This document shows positions 11,971-25,053 of a DNA stretch of 64,000 nucleotides, one piece after another. Where the stretch lies: the NCBI GenBank assembly GCA_037039685.1, contig JAWNGF010000002.1, positions 682,001 through 746,000 on the forward strand, given 5' to 3'. This DNA is from Ceratobasidium sp. AG-K. Its lineage: Eukaryota > Basidiomycota > Agaricomycetes > Cantharellales > Ceratobasidiaceae. A model generated the notes under the pieces. That model searched no databases, had not been told where the DNA came from, and saw nothing but the letters and a program-made list of their open reading frames with translations. How positions within the stretch are numbered: the stretch's first letter is position 1; each line of letters starts with the position of its first letter. Both the position numbers and the translations under genes were made by a program.

Positions 11971-13265
11971 AGTGGCTAGTGTTGTGGTGGTGGTGGAAAA
12001 TGAATGACCGGGTTGCAAATGAGGGCACCTAAGCGCTCGAAAGTGGAGGGGCGAGTAAGCGCCCAGACTTTGAGCCGACGCTGTGATCAGCCATACAAAT
12101 GTCCTCGAGGTGGCCGAGACAATGCCCCATGTCAACCATACCGTGGCCGGGCAGCCAAACCGTCTACTAGTTACAAGTTCTTCATCCAGACGTCGTCTCA
12201 GCTATACCGTAGGGAAAAAGCTTCTCGGATGAACAACTAACAAAACGGTGCCAAAGAGAAGGTGAATAGAGGTATGAGTCTATATCTCTTCAAGGCAGAA
12301 CGCTTGTCGCTCAGGTGCACATTGGCTTCCTTCTTGAAACAAACATCAACCGCATTGATCCCATCCCAGGATCTGAGACCTTGTGCTTCACAACGAGGTT
12401 CACAAATGGGATCTACTCCAACTCTTACCGCCCAGGCGGCAATGTGCACCCGATTCCTCATAGCCAATGGTATAAGGCAACTAATGCTCAAGTAAAACAT
12501 GATATAGAGCTGAAGGGAACGAACAGCGAAGACTGAAAGGATTGTGATAAATGAGCAGCTTGACAGTCAGAGGTCCCACCATCGGCGAAGCCGTCGAGTG
12601 GTATAGGTGCATGCTCTCCAAGTCTTGCTCCTAGATATCTCCAAATGTGAAGCGGCATATGAGAAGGAATAAATCCGTAGTTGCATGCAGTCCGATGTCT
12701 GTGAGACCATCAGGATAGATAATCAGCTTTCATGCAGCATTTTGCCAAGACACATGAAACTCTACCAATTAGGCCCTGCTCGGCAGCGGATACCACGCTA
12801 TTTTAGAGTCGACTAAAATTCAAGATATTGGGCTAATTAGTTACCCCGGGTTCACAACCTTCCGATTCGTTGACTATTGGATAGTTTTGACTTGCCTCCG
12901 ATACAGAAAACTAGGTTTATTGTACAGGTATTGGTTAAATACGGCTCGCAGAGTCTATTCTTGGTCAATGCTTTCATTACACGAGTTCGCTGACTATATG
13001 CGTGTACTGCTGGTTCTGGTTCCAGAAGTCCTACCGTTAGGAATGGATGAAAGAGCTCCAGGTCCCACAGAGCAGGACCCACGACACCCTTGGCGTCTAT
13101 CATAGTGTGTCTGCTTCGGATCGCGCATCCGGTCGGTCTTGACCATCGCCTCGCGTTGAACACACTGATCACACGAAGTACCCCATTGCTGTATTTGTAG
13201 CCCGGCGACGTGCATCTCCTTTCCTCTCACATTCTCTCCCTCTCCCCCGTATATCACTCGCCCAT
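11971..13265. other. Intergenic region between SART-1 and the NACHT-WD40 cluster
   Basis: About 1.3 kb between divergent genes. Frames of 70-106 codons occur on both strands but none shows a splice-consistent extension or known motif. The stretch around 12970-13070 resembles the region upstream of the second NACHT-WD40 gene (around 20105-20180: GACTATATGCGTG against GACTACATGCGTA, followed by similar text), so the promoter was copied along with the gene. Confidence 0.4.
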
Positions 13266-16200
13266 ATGACATCCGAATCTAGGGACTGGTGGAACAACTT
13301 GTTCCGGAACTGTCTGCCACGTACTCGCCAGCGTTCGAGATCGGATCCATCTCCCTCATCGCCCACATCAAACGCACACTCGACTCCGCTCAAGCCAGTC
13401 TCAAGCCAACCGAAAGCAACCACAGCCTCCCGGCCAGAGGTCGTGTTGTCTGACGACATTCATCCGATCGCAGAGACAAAGGGCTCAGCTGTGCCGGGAA
13501 ATCTCGAGGTAGCACTCAAAGGCCTACAGGCGAGCCTAGATGTGTTTCCGCCACTGCAGCTTGCCGTTGGAGGGTTGTTGGAGTGTATGACCAACCTGAA
13601 AGTATGCAAGGTGTATATCTCATTGTGCTAAAATTGAATCATTCGGTGGTAGATAGCGCATCAGAACCGTCAGGCATACGAAGAAATCCTGGGGAATCTT
13701 GCCAACTTAGCTAATCAGCTACAAAGACACGTCTCAGAGTCAAAGCCAACCTACATGCCGTGCTCGATTGATAACGTAGCAAGGTAGGTTATCTCGAGAC
13801 GCCACCAGTGGTCATCAAACTCAGCATATTAATAGATGCATCGGGGATCAAACTCGACACATACGAGAACTCAAAGATCGCTCGAGGGCGAGACAGTTTG
13901 CTATGGCTGAGGAAGACGAGCAGAACGTGCTGAGGTGCTACCGTCAACTTGAAGCCTTGTTTCGTCAGACGCAGGTACTCGAATCGAAATAACGAGTCCC
14001 AGTAGTATTCTAACCAACTCATAGACTGATATCTCGCTTAGTATATGGGATGCTGTGCGCGAGCAACACGTGGTTCGTCATACACGCTTCGTTATGCAAG
14101 CCACCACTAAACTACAAGTACCTAGGAAACACGTTTACAGGGTCTAGGCCCAGCAGATGATGCGTACTACAACTCAGCGCTACCTGACACACTGGACAAA
14201 CGACAAGCTTGCACACCTAATACACGTACTAAGGTACTTGAAGACTCGAAGAGCTGGACACGCAGAGGTGGTGTCCCCAAGATATACTGGATGAATGGCA
14301 TGGCTGGCACCGGCAAAACCACAATCGCATACAGCCTATGCAAACTACTGAAAGACGACCAGCAGCTCGCGGCGAGCTTCTTCTGTTCCCGATACTCACC
14401 CACCTGCCGAGACGTAAACAAGATAGTCCCCACAATCGCTTACCAGCTTGCACGGTACTCGAACCCATATCGTCATGCGCTTTGTCGGACGTTGGACAGC
14501 AACCCGGACGTTGCGAAACAAGACATCGAAACGCAGTTTGAGAGCCTCATTGTAAAGCCGTTGGGGTCCGTCAGAGCGGCTCTACCAGGTGATCTTGTGG
14601 TAGTGATCGACGCGCTGGACGAGTGCTCCAATGAAAGTGGAACGACCCAAGTGCTTGACCTGCTGTTCCGACATGCGGGTGACCTTCCGATCAAGGTGTT
14701 CGTGACCAGCCGACCCGAGCCAGCTCTTGTCAGGAAGATAACAAGCCAGGAACTTGGCTCCCGCTCAATTGTGCATCTGCATGACATCGAGGATTCCCTG
14801 GTACAAGCAGACATTCGAACATACCTGGATTCGGCGCTATTCTCTTTGAAACTGCCAGCGGAGCAGATTGACTTGCTGGCAACACGGGCGGGCAGGCTTT
14901 TCATTTTTGCCGCCACCGTTGTGCGTTTTATTTCGCCGCAAAACGATTCTGTTGATCATGAGGAACGATTAGCCATGATGCTGCGCGTCGCCTCCGAGCC
15001 AGGCACCCAAATACAAGGTTACAAAACTCTAGACAAGTTGTACTCGAATATCCTCGCCAAGACATTAGAAGAAGCGGAAGAAAACCAGGGCGAGACCGAT
15101 ATGAGACGTCGCGTACTCTGGACGATTATATGCGCACGCGAGACCATGAACACGGCCGCACTAGCTCAGCTACTCTACGTGAGCGAAAAGAAGGTCGAGC
15201 TGGCGATAAAGCCACTACAGTCTGTGCTACACTGGTCGACGGCAACCGGAGTGGTGTCGACCCTCCACGCATCATTCCCCGACTTCTTACTAGACCATAG
15301 CCGCTCGGAACGATTCTACTGTGACCATGTCAAACATAGCGCATCTCTAGCAACATGCTGCTTCAATATTATGCAACGATCCCTTCGCTTCAATATTTGC
15401 GGGCTTGAATCATCGTATCTACTGGACAAGGATGTGCTGCAGATCCAGGCCCGAGTCGACAAGGAGATCTTACCCGGATTATTCTACGGGTGCCGGTACT
15501 GGGGTGATCACTTGTCAGTTGCAACGACACCGAGTGAATTGCTATCGGCCCTTGAAGACTTCCTCACGAACCGCCTTTTGTTTTGGATGGAGGTTCTGAG
15601 CGTGAAGCAATGTGTCGAACAAGGAGAAGGAATACTCAGCCGAGTACTCGCGTGGCTTCCGGTGAGTGAATTTACCAGGATGAGTGGTGGACTAGACTGA
15701 CTTGGCGCAGAGCGACGCGACATATCTGTCAGCCTTCACACACGACGCACGCAACTTTGTAACAACCTTTGCAGCCAATCGCACCTCGAGTAGCACTCCC
15801 CATATCTACATATCCACCCTACCCTTCACGTCGAAGGAAAGTTATGTGCGGAGAACCTACTGGCCGAAAACACGCGGTCTGATGCGGATTGAAGGCCCAG
15901 GAATGGATGCAAGAGGCCACTCTGCGCTTGCAACTTGGGACGCTGGCAGCATGGTCTTGAGCATTGCACTCTCAAGCGATGGGAAGCGCGTTGTCTCTGG
16001 GTCTTACCGCAGCTGTACAGTGAGCATCTGGGATTCGTCCAGTGGCGCTTGTGTTATAGAACCCCTGATGGGTCACGAGGGTGCGGTCTGGTCGGTCGCT
16101 TTCTCCCCGGACAGTAGCCGCGTTGCATCCGGATCTGGGGATCGCACTGTCCGTCTCTGGGATGCACAAAAGGGTAGCCTAATCACCGGCCCGCTCCAAG

Positions 16201-17963
16201 GCCATACCTCAGCAGTCAGATCTCTGGCGTTCTCAGTCGATGGAACTCGCCTCGCTTCCGGGTCCAGTGATTCTACGATTCGAATATGGGATGCATACTC
16301 TGGCGCCCAGCTCGACGAACCACTCAAAGGACATCAGGGCGCTGTAACGTCGGTTGTATTTTCTCCAAATGGCAAGCATCTTGCATCCAGCTCTGTCGAC
16401 CAGACCATCCGCGTTTGGGACTTCCAGGCAGGCACGACAGTTGACAGACCGATTGAAGGCCACACAGGTGCAGTGTACTCCGTCGCGTACTCCCACGACG
16501 GACTGCGACTGGCATCCGGCTCGGAGGATTGCACAGTTCGAGTATGGAACGTATCCGAGGGAACACTGCTTGTCGGTCCGTTCCAGGGCCATTCCAACGC
16601 TGTGAGCTCGGTCGCGTTCTCACCCGACGGCACTCGAGTCGTATCTGGTTCGTCTGATGCAACAATCCGCGTGTGGGAGACTGCCAGTGGAACACTGTTG
16701 GCTGGACCACTCGAGGGCCACAGCAGCGATATCCGGTCGGTGCTATTCACGGCAGACGGCACACGCATCATATCTGGTTCTACCGATCGCACGATCCGTG
16801 TATGGGATGCCCGCCAAGGATCGACAGGCGCTACCGAGTCGTCGGGACACACCGGCGGCATCTACTCTGTTGCCTGGTCACCAGACGGCACACGCGCTGC
16901 ATCTGGCTCGAGCGACAAGACGATCTGCGTCTGGGACACGCACAGCGGCGCACTCGTCGCTGGTCCGTTCAGAGGTCACACCGACGAAGTCAACTCGGTG
17001 GCATTCTCGCCCGACGGAGCACGCATCGTGTCTGGCTCGGACGATCACACCTTGCACACCTGGGACGCGTCCTCTGGCGCTTTACTTGTCGGTCCGATCG
17101 AGGGTCACACCGATTGGGTCCGTTCGGTTGCGTTTTCGCCTGATGGCAGCCAAATTGCATCCGGTTCCGATGATTCCACCATCCGACTATGGAACTCGCA
17201 CACCGGTGCATCAGTCGCCAAGCCATTCGAGGGCCACACCGAGAGAGTCACGTCGATCACATTCTCACCCGACGGCGCTCACATCGTGTCTGGCTCGTAC
17301 GACGACACGGCTCGAATGTGGGACGCCAACGACGGCACCACTCTCTGGACGTCTGACGCCCACACCAACCATGTCAACCGCGTGGCGTTTTCACCCGATG
17401 GGGGCCGAGTCGTGTCTGGTTCAGGTGACTGTACCATTCTGGTGTTGGACTCGCGTGACGGTGCGGTGCTGCATGGTCCGTTCACAGGTCATACCGAACG
17501 TGTCTGGTCCGTCGCATTCTCGCCCGATGGAACACGCGTCGTCTCTGGCTCTGAAGATCAAACGGTGCGAGTGTGGGACGTGGCGAGCGGTGCGATGGTG
17601 GCTGGTCCACTCAAGGGTCATACCATGATCGTTTACTCTGTCGCATTCTCTCTCGACGGTGCGCGTATTGTCTCTAGCTCAACTGACCGCACGATTCGGA
17701 TCTGGGATGTAGCCGCCATCACCCAAGCAAGCGCCACATCGTGCAACGACTGGTCCATCGAGAGCAACGGGTGGCTGACCGACTCGAACTCGCAGCGTCT
17801 GTTCTGGGTGCCATCCGACCTCCGTCGTAGGTTTGGGCTCCTTACTCCCTCCAATCCCATTGTGATCAACGCTGATTGTACGACTCGCATTGACGATGCC
17901 ATCCTGATTGGAGATCGGTGGCATGAGTGCTACAATGCGTCATCGGTGTCCGTTTCCGACTAG
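13266..17963 (+). CDS. NACHT-WD40 NLR-like (STAND) receptor, paralog 1
   Basis: Six exons: 13266-13601, 13653-13783, 13836-13974, 14025-14069, 14126-15661, 15711-17963; all junctions GT-AG, total 1479 residues. Residues 1-217 (exons 1-4) form an N-terminal domain I do not recognise, largely helical and charged. A NACHT NTPase follows: Walker A GMAGTGKT at 275-282 and Walker B LVVVIDALDE at about 374-383, with TSRPEP shortly after (sensor-like). A winged-helix/helical stretch leads to exon 6. Residues about 810-1395 hold 14 WD40 repeats, enough for two seven-bladed propellers; blade 12 ends LVLD instead of the usual xWD. A conserved 84-residue tail follows, with WVPSDLRRRFGLLTP and ILIGDRWHECY. 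Proteins of this plan act as fungal NOD-like receptors: ligand sensed by the repeats, signal through NACHT oligomerisation. The ligand and output are unknown. Confidence 0.93.
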
Positions 17964-18480
17964 TCAGGGTATGTCTTGCTATTCAACGTATCTTTGATTT
18001 TCGCTATCACTCTTCTTTGCTATATCGTGCACGTAGACATGTACTACAGATATAAAGTTGCTTCATGTATCTACCTCTCGTCTTTAACTTTATCGTCTTT
18101 GATATCGCGTCCAGCAGAATAATCTCATTCGGGGTCCTGGTGGCTGTTGTGATATTGCCGATCGGTGGACTCGGCGGTACCTCCACAGTCGTCTACATTT
18201 GCGAATGCAATAAGGGAGTCGACGAGGGAAAGATGACTTATGAACTACAACTACTCCGAGGAACTCACTGAGTTTGGGGTGCCCGTGAGCGGTGAGGGCC
18301 ATTCGGCACAGGACGAGGGCGAGAGGACGGCAGGGTCGGATTTGCCTCGATCAAACATTTTAGACTCAAACCCTATTCGAGGCCCATGACGTCATCTAAT
18401 GAACGACCTGCCGATAACCCCACTTCGGCCAGCTTGTTCTCACTGTCTGCTCGAGTCATGGCATTTGCATACGGAACCCG
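17940..18480. repeat. 3' flank of NACHT-WD40 gene 1, direct repeat copy 1
   Basis: From the last codons of the gene (TCGGTGTCCGTTTCCGAC) through GTATGTCTTGCTATTCAA, CATTCGGGGTCCTGGTGGC and ACCTCCACAGTCGTCTACAT to GACGTCATCTAATGAACG, this stretch is repeated, with drift but in the same order, at about 19290-19830. It contains no convincing gene; an open frame at 18065-18271 exists, but its counterpart in the other copy is not conserved as protein. Confidence 0.75.
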
Positions 18481-19284
18481 ACCGATAACATGAAGTCCAC
18501 GAGGGGAAGGCAGTATCTCCAGGATGAGCGGGCGGGAGGCGGAGTGCTGCCATGGAGGAGAGGGCGATCTGAAGCGAAAACCTGGATGCTGGAGACGGCT
18601 CGCGTTGACACGGCGCCAAAAGGGCGCAATGTTTCGGTAGAATGTCACATTGTTTGTACTTCGATTGTCAGACCTGGGGAACGGAGCAGCTGCGTATCAA
18701 CAAAACACGGTATATCAAGAGGAAGATGCCCAACGAGAGAAGGGTTAATATGATATAATCAAAACAATGCAATGTCTAAGGTTGATAGTACTGATGGGAA
18801 TAGCCGCCCGTCCTTGCTCGCCAGTGGGTACTTTTGGGCGCACGGCAAGCTTTCGATTTTCTTTACTGGTGAAGTCAAACTGAGCAGAAGCGCCTGCCCG
18901 GGCTGACCTCCCGGTCACGCGTTCAATGTTGGCTTGCCACTCAGTGCTGTCAATTGTGGGTCAGTGACCCCAGCTTGCCCCGGTTTCCGGAGTCCAACCG
19001 CTACCTGTATCTTGTCCGTAGCTGGGTTTTCAGCACCGAAACTTCTTATAGTAGCCCAAATTCCTTCTACGGGAACAATCACTTAACACTAGTTGAGCTG
19101 TTTTTCAGTCAGGTAATGAGATACGAGCAAGGGAAAGACCCCGGAAAACGGGTCAAGCTGAGGTCACCGACCCCCAATTGACAACACTGCTTGCCACCAT
19201 CAACGCGAGGTAGCTAACTTACCATCATGGCCTTGAGATATTGAAGGTTTAAATCCACAAATCGCAATGGATCAATGTCGAATA

Positions 19285-19830
19285 TCAAGCGCATCTGTTT
19301 CCGACCAGGCATCGTATGTCTTGCTATCCAATGTAACCTTTCCTTTCGCCACTACTCTTCTTTGCTATCTCGTACGCATAGATATACACTGCATGTATGA
19401 CACCGACCCATGTATCCACCTCCCGTCTTCAATTTCATCGCCTTTGATGTCCACCAGAATGATTTCATTCGGGGACCTGGTGGCTGCTGTAATATGGTCG
19501 ATCAGTGGACTCAACGGCACCTCCACAGTCATCTACATTTATGAATGTGATGAGGTAGCCGACGAAGTAAAGCTGGCTTATGAACTCACCTACCTGTGGG
19601 TAATGACCCGGGTTTGAGATGCCCACTTTTTGGGAGGGGTCGTCCAGCAAGGATCGAGGACGAGAGATTGCGGGTTGAGCTGGCGATCAAACTTCCGAGG
19701 CTGGCTCAAAGCCTACTCATGATCAGGGTCTATTACGACATCTAATGAACACCAGCCTGTCGACAACCGCCACCTCGGTCAACTTGATCTCGCAGTCTGT
19801 TCGAGTGATAGCATTTGCACTTAAATCACA
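19285..19830 (+). pseudogene. Scar of a lost third NACHT-WD40 paralog (last codons plus 3' flank)
   Basis: It opens with GCATCTGTTTCCGACCAGG, matching the final Ser-Val-Ser-Asp codons of gene 1, and continues with the same downstream text: TATGTCTTGCTATCCAA, ACTCTTCTTTGCTATCTCGT, CATTCGGGGACCTGGTGGC, ACCTCCACAGTCATCTACAT, GACATCTAATGAAC and TCGAGTGATAGCATTTGCA. No WD40 or NACHT text precedes it (18490-19280 is unrelated), so the body of that copy has gone. Unequal crossing-over or deletion within a tandem array would leave this. Alternatively only the 3' flank was duplicated. Confidence 0.65.
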
Positions 19831-19860
19831 ACAACCTATCTATAATGACGTAGGTCATCT

Positions 19861-19965
19861 CTCAGGGAAGCGTAGGCAAGGCGACGGCCTGCCGTTGTTG
19901 TTCAAACCATCGGACGGGTGCCTTGTGTTCTTCAAGTGTGGTACGTGCTTGAGCGCAATTCCTCG
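19861..19965. repeat. Short dispersed repeat, copy 1
   Basis: CGGACGGGTGCCTTG at 19911 sits in a roughly 50-80 bp stretch that resembles 27270-27385, where the same 15-mer occurs at 27335 followed by gGTTCgTCgAGTG. Class unknown; could be a fragment of a non-autonomous element. Confidence 0.35.
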
Positions 19966-20373
19966 ATGGAGATTTGTATCTATATCATTGCTTGGGCTGA
20001 GTATATTTCAACACCTGCAGGTCCAGCTGCCTGCAAATGGTTATATATGGCTTTCAAACATACCAGAGATACCTGTTACTAATTGTCCTTTGTATGTCAT
20101 ACATTCAGTGACTACATGCGTACCGTTGATACTTATCTTAGAAGAGTCCTGGAGCCAATGAATGATGGCATGATCAAATGGCTCATAGGGCAGTACCCTG
20201 GCCTCATCACGCCGCATCATTCATGCCACATCTACTTCGGGTAGCAAGTTCGGTCAGTTTCAGCCGTCATCTCGCCTTTCGCGCGCTGATACCCGGTGCG
20301 CCCTTGTTAAATTGGTAGCTCGGCGACGAAATTTTCTCCTCGTTCTCGCTCTCGTCGTATACAACACGTTCAT

Positions 20374-23300
20374 ATGACATCCGAATCTGATGACTCGTGC
20401 CCAAATACTCACCAGAGCTCGTGGCTGGATCCATTGCCGCCTCCTCTCGTATCTAATGCGCACTCAATCCCGCCGAATATAGTTACAACCCAACCCAACC
20501 AAACGACAGTTGCTCCGCCAGTGAGGATGTCATCTGATGACGCTCATTCGATTGCAGAGACAGTGGATTCAACCGTGCCTGGAAATCTCAAGGTCGCACT
20601 CGATGACCTGCAGGCGAGCTTGGATGTGTTTCCGCCACTGAAGATTGCCGTAGTTGGGTTGCTGGAGTGTGTGACAGATCTAAAAGTATGTAACGCATAT
20701 ATTCTGCCGTATAAATACTTACACATCCGGGCTCCTAGATATCGCACCAGAATCGACAGACATACGAAAACTACTTGAATAGCCTCGCCGACTTGGCCAA
20801 TCAGATACGAGTGCACATCTCAAACTCAAAGCCAACCTACACGCCGTATTCGATCGACAACGCAGCTAGGTAGGTCCCCTCGAAATACCGCTGGTAGGCA
20901 GCAAACTCACCGCACCGATAGATGCATCAAAGACCAAACTCGCCATATTCAAGAGCTAAGAGACCGCTCGAGAGCGAGACAATTTACTGTGGCAGAGGAA
21001 GACGAAGAAAATGCATTACAATGCTACCGCGAAATTTTTGACGCGTTCATCCGTGCACAGGTAGGTGCAGGTGAATAGCAAAAATAACTGCGACCTAGGT
21101 TCTAACTGATTCTCAGATTGATATCTTACGCAGTAAATGGGATGCTCTGCCCGAGCAACAAGTAGTCCGTCATTCATCGGGCATCGCTCCAGCCCTAACT
21201 AACGCGCACGCACTTAGGAAATGGGTTTACGCAACCTAGCCCCAGCAGATGATGCTATCTATAACTCGACTCTACCTGGCACGAGTAAACGACATGCTTG
21301 TACACTGGGCACGCGGGCCAAGATTCTTGAAGACTCGAAAGATTGGACACGTCGAGGTGATGTTGCCAATATATACTGGATGGACAGCACAGCTGGCACT
21401 GGTAAAACCACGATCGCATACAACCTGTGCAAACTACTCGAAGCTGACAGGCAGCTTGGTGCGAGCTTCTTCTGCTCTCGATACTCGCCCACCTGTCGAG
21501 ACATAAACAAGATAGTACCGACGATCGCGTATCAGCTCACACAACACTCGAACCTATACCAGCAAGCGCTGTACCGGATGTTGGATGTTGACCCAGATGT
21601 CGCAAAACGAGACCTCAAAACGCAGTTCGAATTCCTCGTTGTAAAACCTCTGAGGTCCTTGGGAAAAGCTATACTAGGCGACCTCGTGGTGGTGATTGAT
21701 GCGCTGGACGAGTGCTCAGATGCCACTGGAGCGACGCAGGTTCTTGATGTACTTTTCCAGCACGCCGCTGAGACTCCGATCAAGTTTTTCGTGACCAGTC
21801 AACCTCAGCCAGCTCTTGTCAAGAAGATGACGGACCAAGACCTTAACTCCTGCTTAATGGTGCATCTACACGACGTCGAGGAGTCCCTTGTACAAGCAGA
21901 CATTCGAGCCTACCTAGATTCAGCACTACACCCATTGGAACTACCAGAGGAGCAGATTGACTTGCTGGCGGCACAATCCGGGCGATTATTTATATTTGCC
22001 GTTACGGTTGTTCGATACATTTCACCGCACGACGATTCTGTTGACCAGGAAGGGCGATTATCCACGATACTGCGCGTCGCCTCTGGGCCACATACCCAAA
22101 CCCGAGGCTATCGAGCCCTGGACGAGTTGTACTCAAGCATCCTAGCCAAGGTGTTGGAAGAAGGGGAAACATACCAGAATGAGGCCAAGACAAAGCGTTG
22201 CATACTCTGGACGGTTATATGCGCCCGGGAGACTATGAACATATCCACACTAGCCAAGATGTTGGGCATAAGCGAAAAGAGGGTCGAAATCGCAATACGG
22301 TTGCTGCAATCTGTGTTGAATTGGTCCATGGCAACAGGATCGGTGTCGATACTCCACACATCATTCCCCGACTTCTTACTAGACCACAGTCGCTCAGGGC
22401 GATTCTATTGCGACCAGGTCAAGCATAGCGCATACCTAGCGACCGGTTGCTTCCGCATTATGCAGCAAGGCCTCCGGTTCAACATCTGCGGGCTTGAATC
22501 ATCCTACAAGCCGGACCAGGATGTGCCCCAGCTTCAGACACGAGTTGACCAGGAGATCTCACCCGGGCTATTCTACGCATGCCGACACTGGGGCGATCAC
22601 TTGTCAGTTACAGCGACGGCGAAAGAGCTGGTATCAGCGTTTGAGGAATTTCTCACGTATCGCCTCTTGTTCTGGATCGAGGTTCTCAGCTTGAAGCGGT
22701 GTGTTGAGTGCGGGGAAGGAATACTCAACCGGGTACTCAAATGGCTCCCGGTGAGTGGATGTATGCGCATGAGCGACGGACCCGCCCTAACATCACGCAG
22801 AGCGACGCAACATATCTCACAACGTTCACGTACGACGCGCGCAGCTTTGTAACCACCTTTGCAGCCAATCTTAACTCACGCAGTACTCCCCATATCTACG
22901 TATCCACCTTGCCCTTCACGTCAAAGCAAAGCCACGTGCGAGCAATCTACTGGCCAAGAACACAAGGTCTGATAAAGATCAAAGGTCATGGAATAGAGGC
23001 AAACCAGAAGTCAGCGCTGGCAACCTGGGCTGCCGGTAGCCCGGTCATCAGCATTGCCCTATCGAGCGACGGAAATAGTGTTGTCTCTGGTTCTGAAGAT
23101 TCCACCGTGAGCGTCTGGAACTTGTCCAACGGTGCCCGTATTATAGGGCCGCTGAAGGGTCACGAGAAGCGCGTGTGGTCGGTGGCGTTTTCCCCGGACA
23201 GCAGTCAAATTGCATCGGCATCTGCGGATGGCACTCTCCGGCTGTGGGATGCGCAAAAGGGTAGTTTGATCGCCGGCCCTCTTTGCGGTCATACTGCGGG

Positions 23301-25053
23301 TGTCGCCTCGGTTGCGTTCTCGCTCGATGGAGCTCGCCTTGCTTCAGGATCCAGTGATTCTACCATTCGAATGTGGGACACGTACACGGGCGCTCTGCTT
23401 GGTGAAGCGTTCGAGGGACACCAGGGTGCCGTACTGTCGGTGGCATTTTCTCCAAATGACTTGCATCTTGCATCCAGCTCGAGCGATTGTAACATCCGAG
23501 TCTGGGACTTGCGGGCAGGCACGACGATCCAGGGACCAATGGAGGGGCATAAGGATGCAGTGTGGTCGATTGCGTACTCTCAAGACGGACTACGAATAGC
23601 ATCCGGCTCGGATGATTGCACCGTTCGAGTATGGAACGCGTTGGACAGTACGTTGGTGGTCGGCCCACTAGAAGGCCATACCTACCCTGTAATGTCTATT
23701 TCGTTCTCACCTGACGGTGCTCGAGTCGTATCTGGCTCAATGGATGAAACAATCCGCATTTGGGAGACCATCAGCGGCAGATTATTGGCAAGGCCACTCG
23801 AGGGGCACGACGACAGTGTCAACTCTGTGTTATTCACGGCAGACGGCACGCGTATTCTATCTAGTTCTAACGATCAAACGATCCGCATGTGGGATGCCCG
23901 CCAGGGATCGGTAAACGCTATCAAGTCCTTGGGGCACATTGGCGAGATCCTCTCTATTACCTTGTCGCCCGATGGCACTCGCATTGCATCTGGTTCAAGT
24001 GACCACACGATCTGCGTCTGGGATACGCACAACGGTGCGCTCGTTGCTGGTCCATTCAAGGGTCACACCGACCGAGTCTGCTCGGTGGCATTCTCGCCCG
24101 ACGGAACACGCATCGTGTCTGGCTCTGACGACGACACCCTACGTACATGGGACGCGTCCACCGGCTCCCTACTCGTCGGCCCGATCGAAGAACGCGCCTG
24201 TCTTGGCAATCCGGTTGCGTTTTCGTCCGATGGCAGCCAAATTGCATCAGGTTGCTATTATGGCACCATCCGACTCTGGAACTCGCGCACCGGTGAATCA
24301 ATCGCCAAAGCATTAGAGGACCACGACCACACGGTCACGTCGATTGCATTCTCGCCTGATGGTGCTCGCATCGTCTCTGGGTCCCGGGACCAAACGGTGC
24401 GAATGTGGGACGCCAACGACGGCATCGCTTCACTTTGGGCCTCCGACGCCCACACAGATCATGTCGACTGCGTAGCATTCTCCCCCGACGGGACGCGTGT
24501 CGCGTCTGGCTCGTGGGACTGCGCCATCTTTGTGTTGGATGCGCGTGACGGTGCGGTGCTGCATGGTCCGTTTATAGGTCATACCGGCAGCGTCTACTCT
24601 GTCGCATTCTCACCCGATGGAACGCGCGTCGCCTCCGGCTCTAATGATCGAATGGTACGGGTGTGGGACGCGGAGAGCGGTACGGCGGTGGCTGGTCCAC
24701 TCAAGGGTCACACAGAAGCAGTTCAGTCTGTCGCGTTCTCCCCCGACGGTACGCGTATCATATCTGGCTCGGAAGATCATACAATCCGCGTTTGGGACTT
24801 GGCAGCCATAGGTCAAGCAAGTGCGACATCGTCTGACGACTGGTCTGTGGACGATGAAGGTTGGCTGACTAACTCGGCGTTGCAGCGACTGCTCTGGGTG
24901 CCATCCGACCTGCGTCGCGGGTTTGGGTTCCTTACTCCCTCCAGCCCCATCGTGATCAATACGGACTGCACGGCTCGCATCGAGGACACCACGCTGCTAG
25001 GGGATCGGTGGCATGAGTGTTACGATGCGTCACCGGCGTCTGGTTCTTTCTAG
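20374..25053 (+). CDS. NACHT-WD40 NLR-like (STAND) receptor, paralog 2
   Basis: Six exons with the same phases as paralog 1: 20374-20685, 20739-20869, 20922-21060, 21117-21161, 21218-22750, 22801-25053; 1470 residues. It starts with the same MTSES. N-terminal domain 1-209 as in paralog 1 (shared LQASLDVFPPL, SHQNRQTYE, DQTRHIQELRDRSRARQF). The P-loop reads STAGTGKT (266-273): the first Gly of GxxxxGK is Ser here, while Lys and Thr are kept. Walker B is LVVVIDALDECS. Fourteen WD40 repeats; blade 12 again lacks Trp (FVLD), and blade 10 has CYYGTIRLWN. The C-terminal tail (WVPSDLRRGFGFLTP) is conserved. Repeat surfaces differ clearly between paralogs, so they probably sense different ligands. 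No break seen. Confidence 0.93.

Noticed and set aside
16073..17628. Long open frames in other frames and on the opposite strand of the WD40 region
   Set aside because: Shadows caused by the strongly biased repeat codons.
18065..18271. Open frame in the NACHT-WD40 3' flank
   Set aside because: The duplicate copy does not preserve the protein, so it is not a shared gene.
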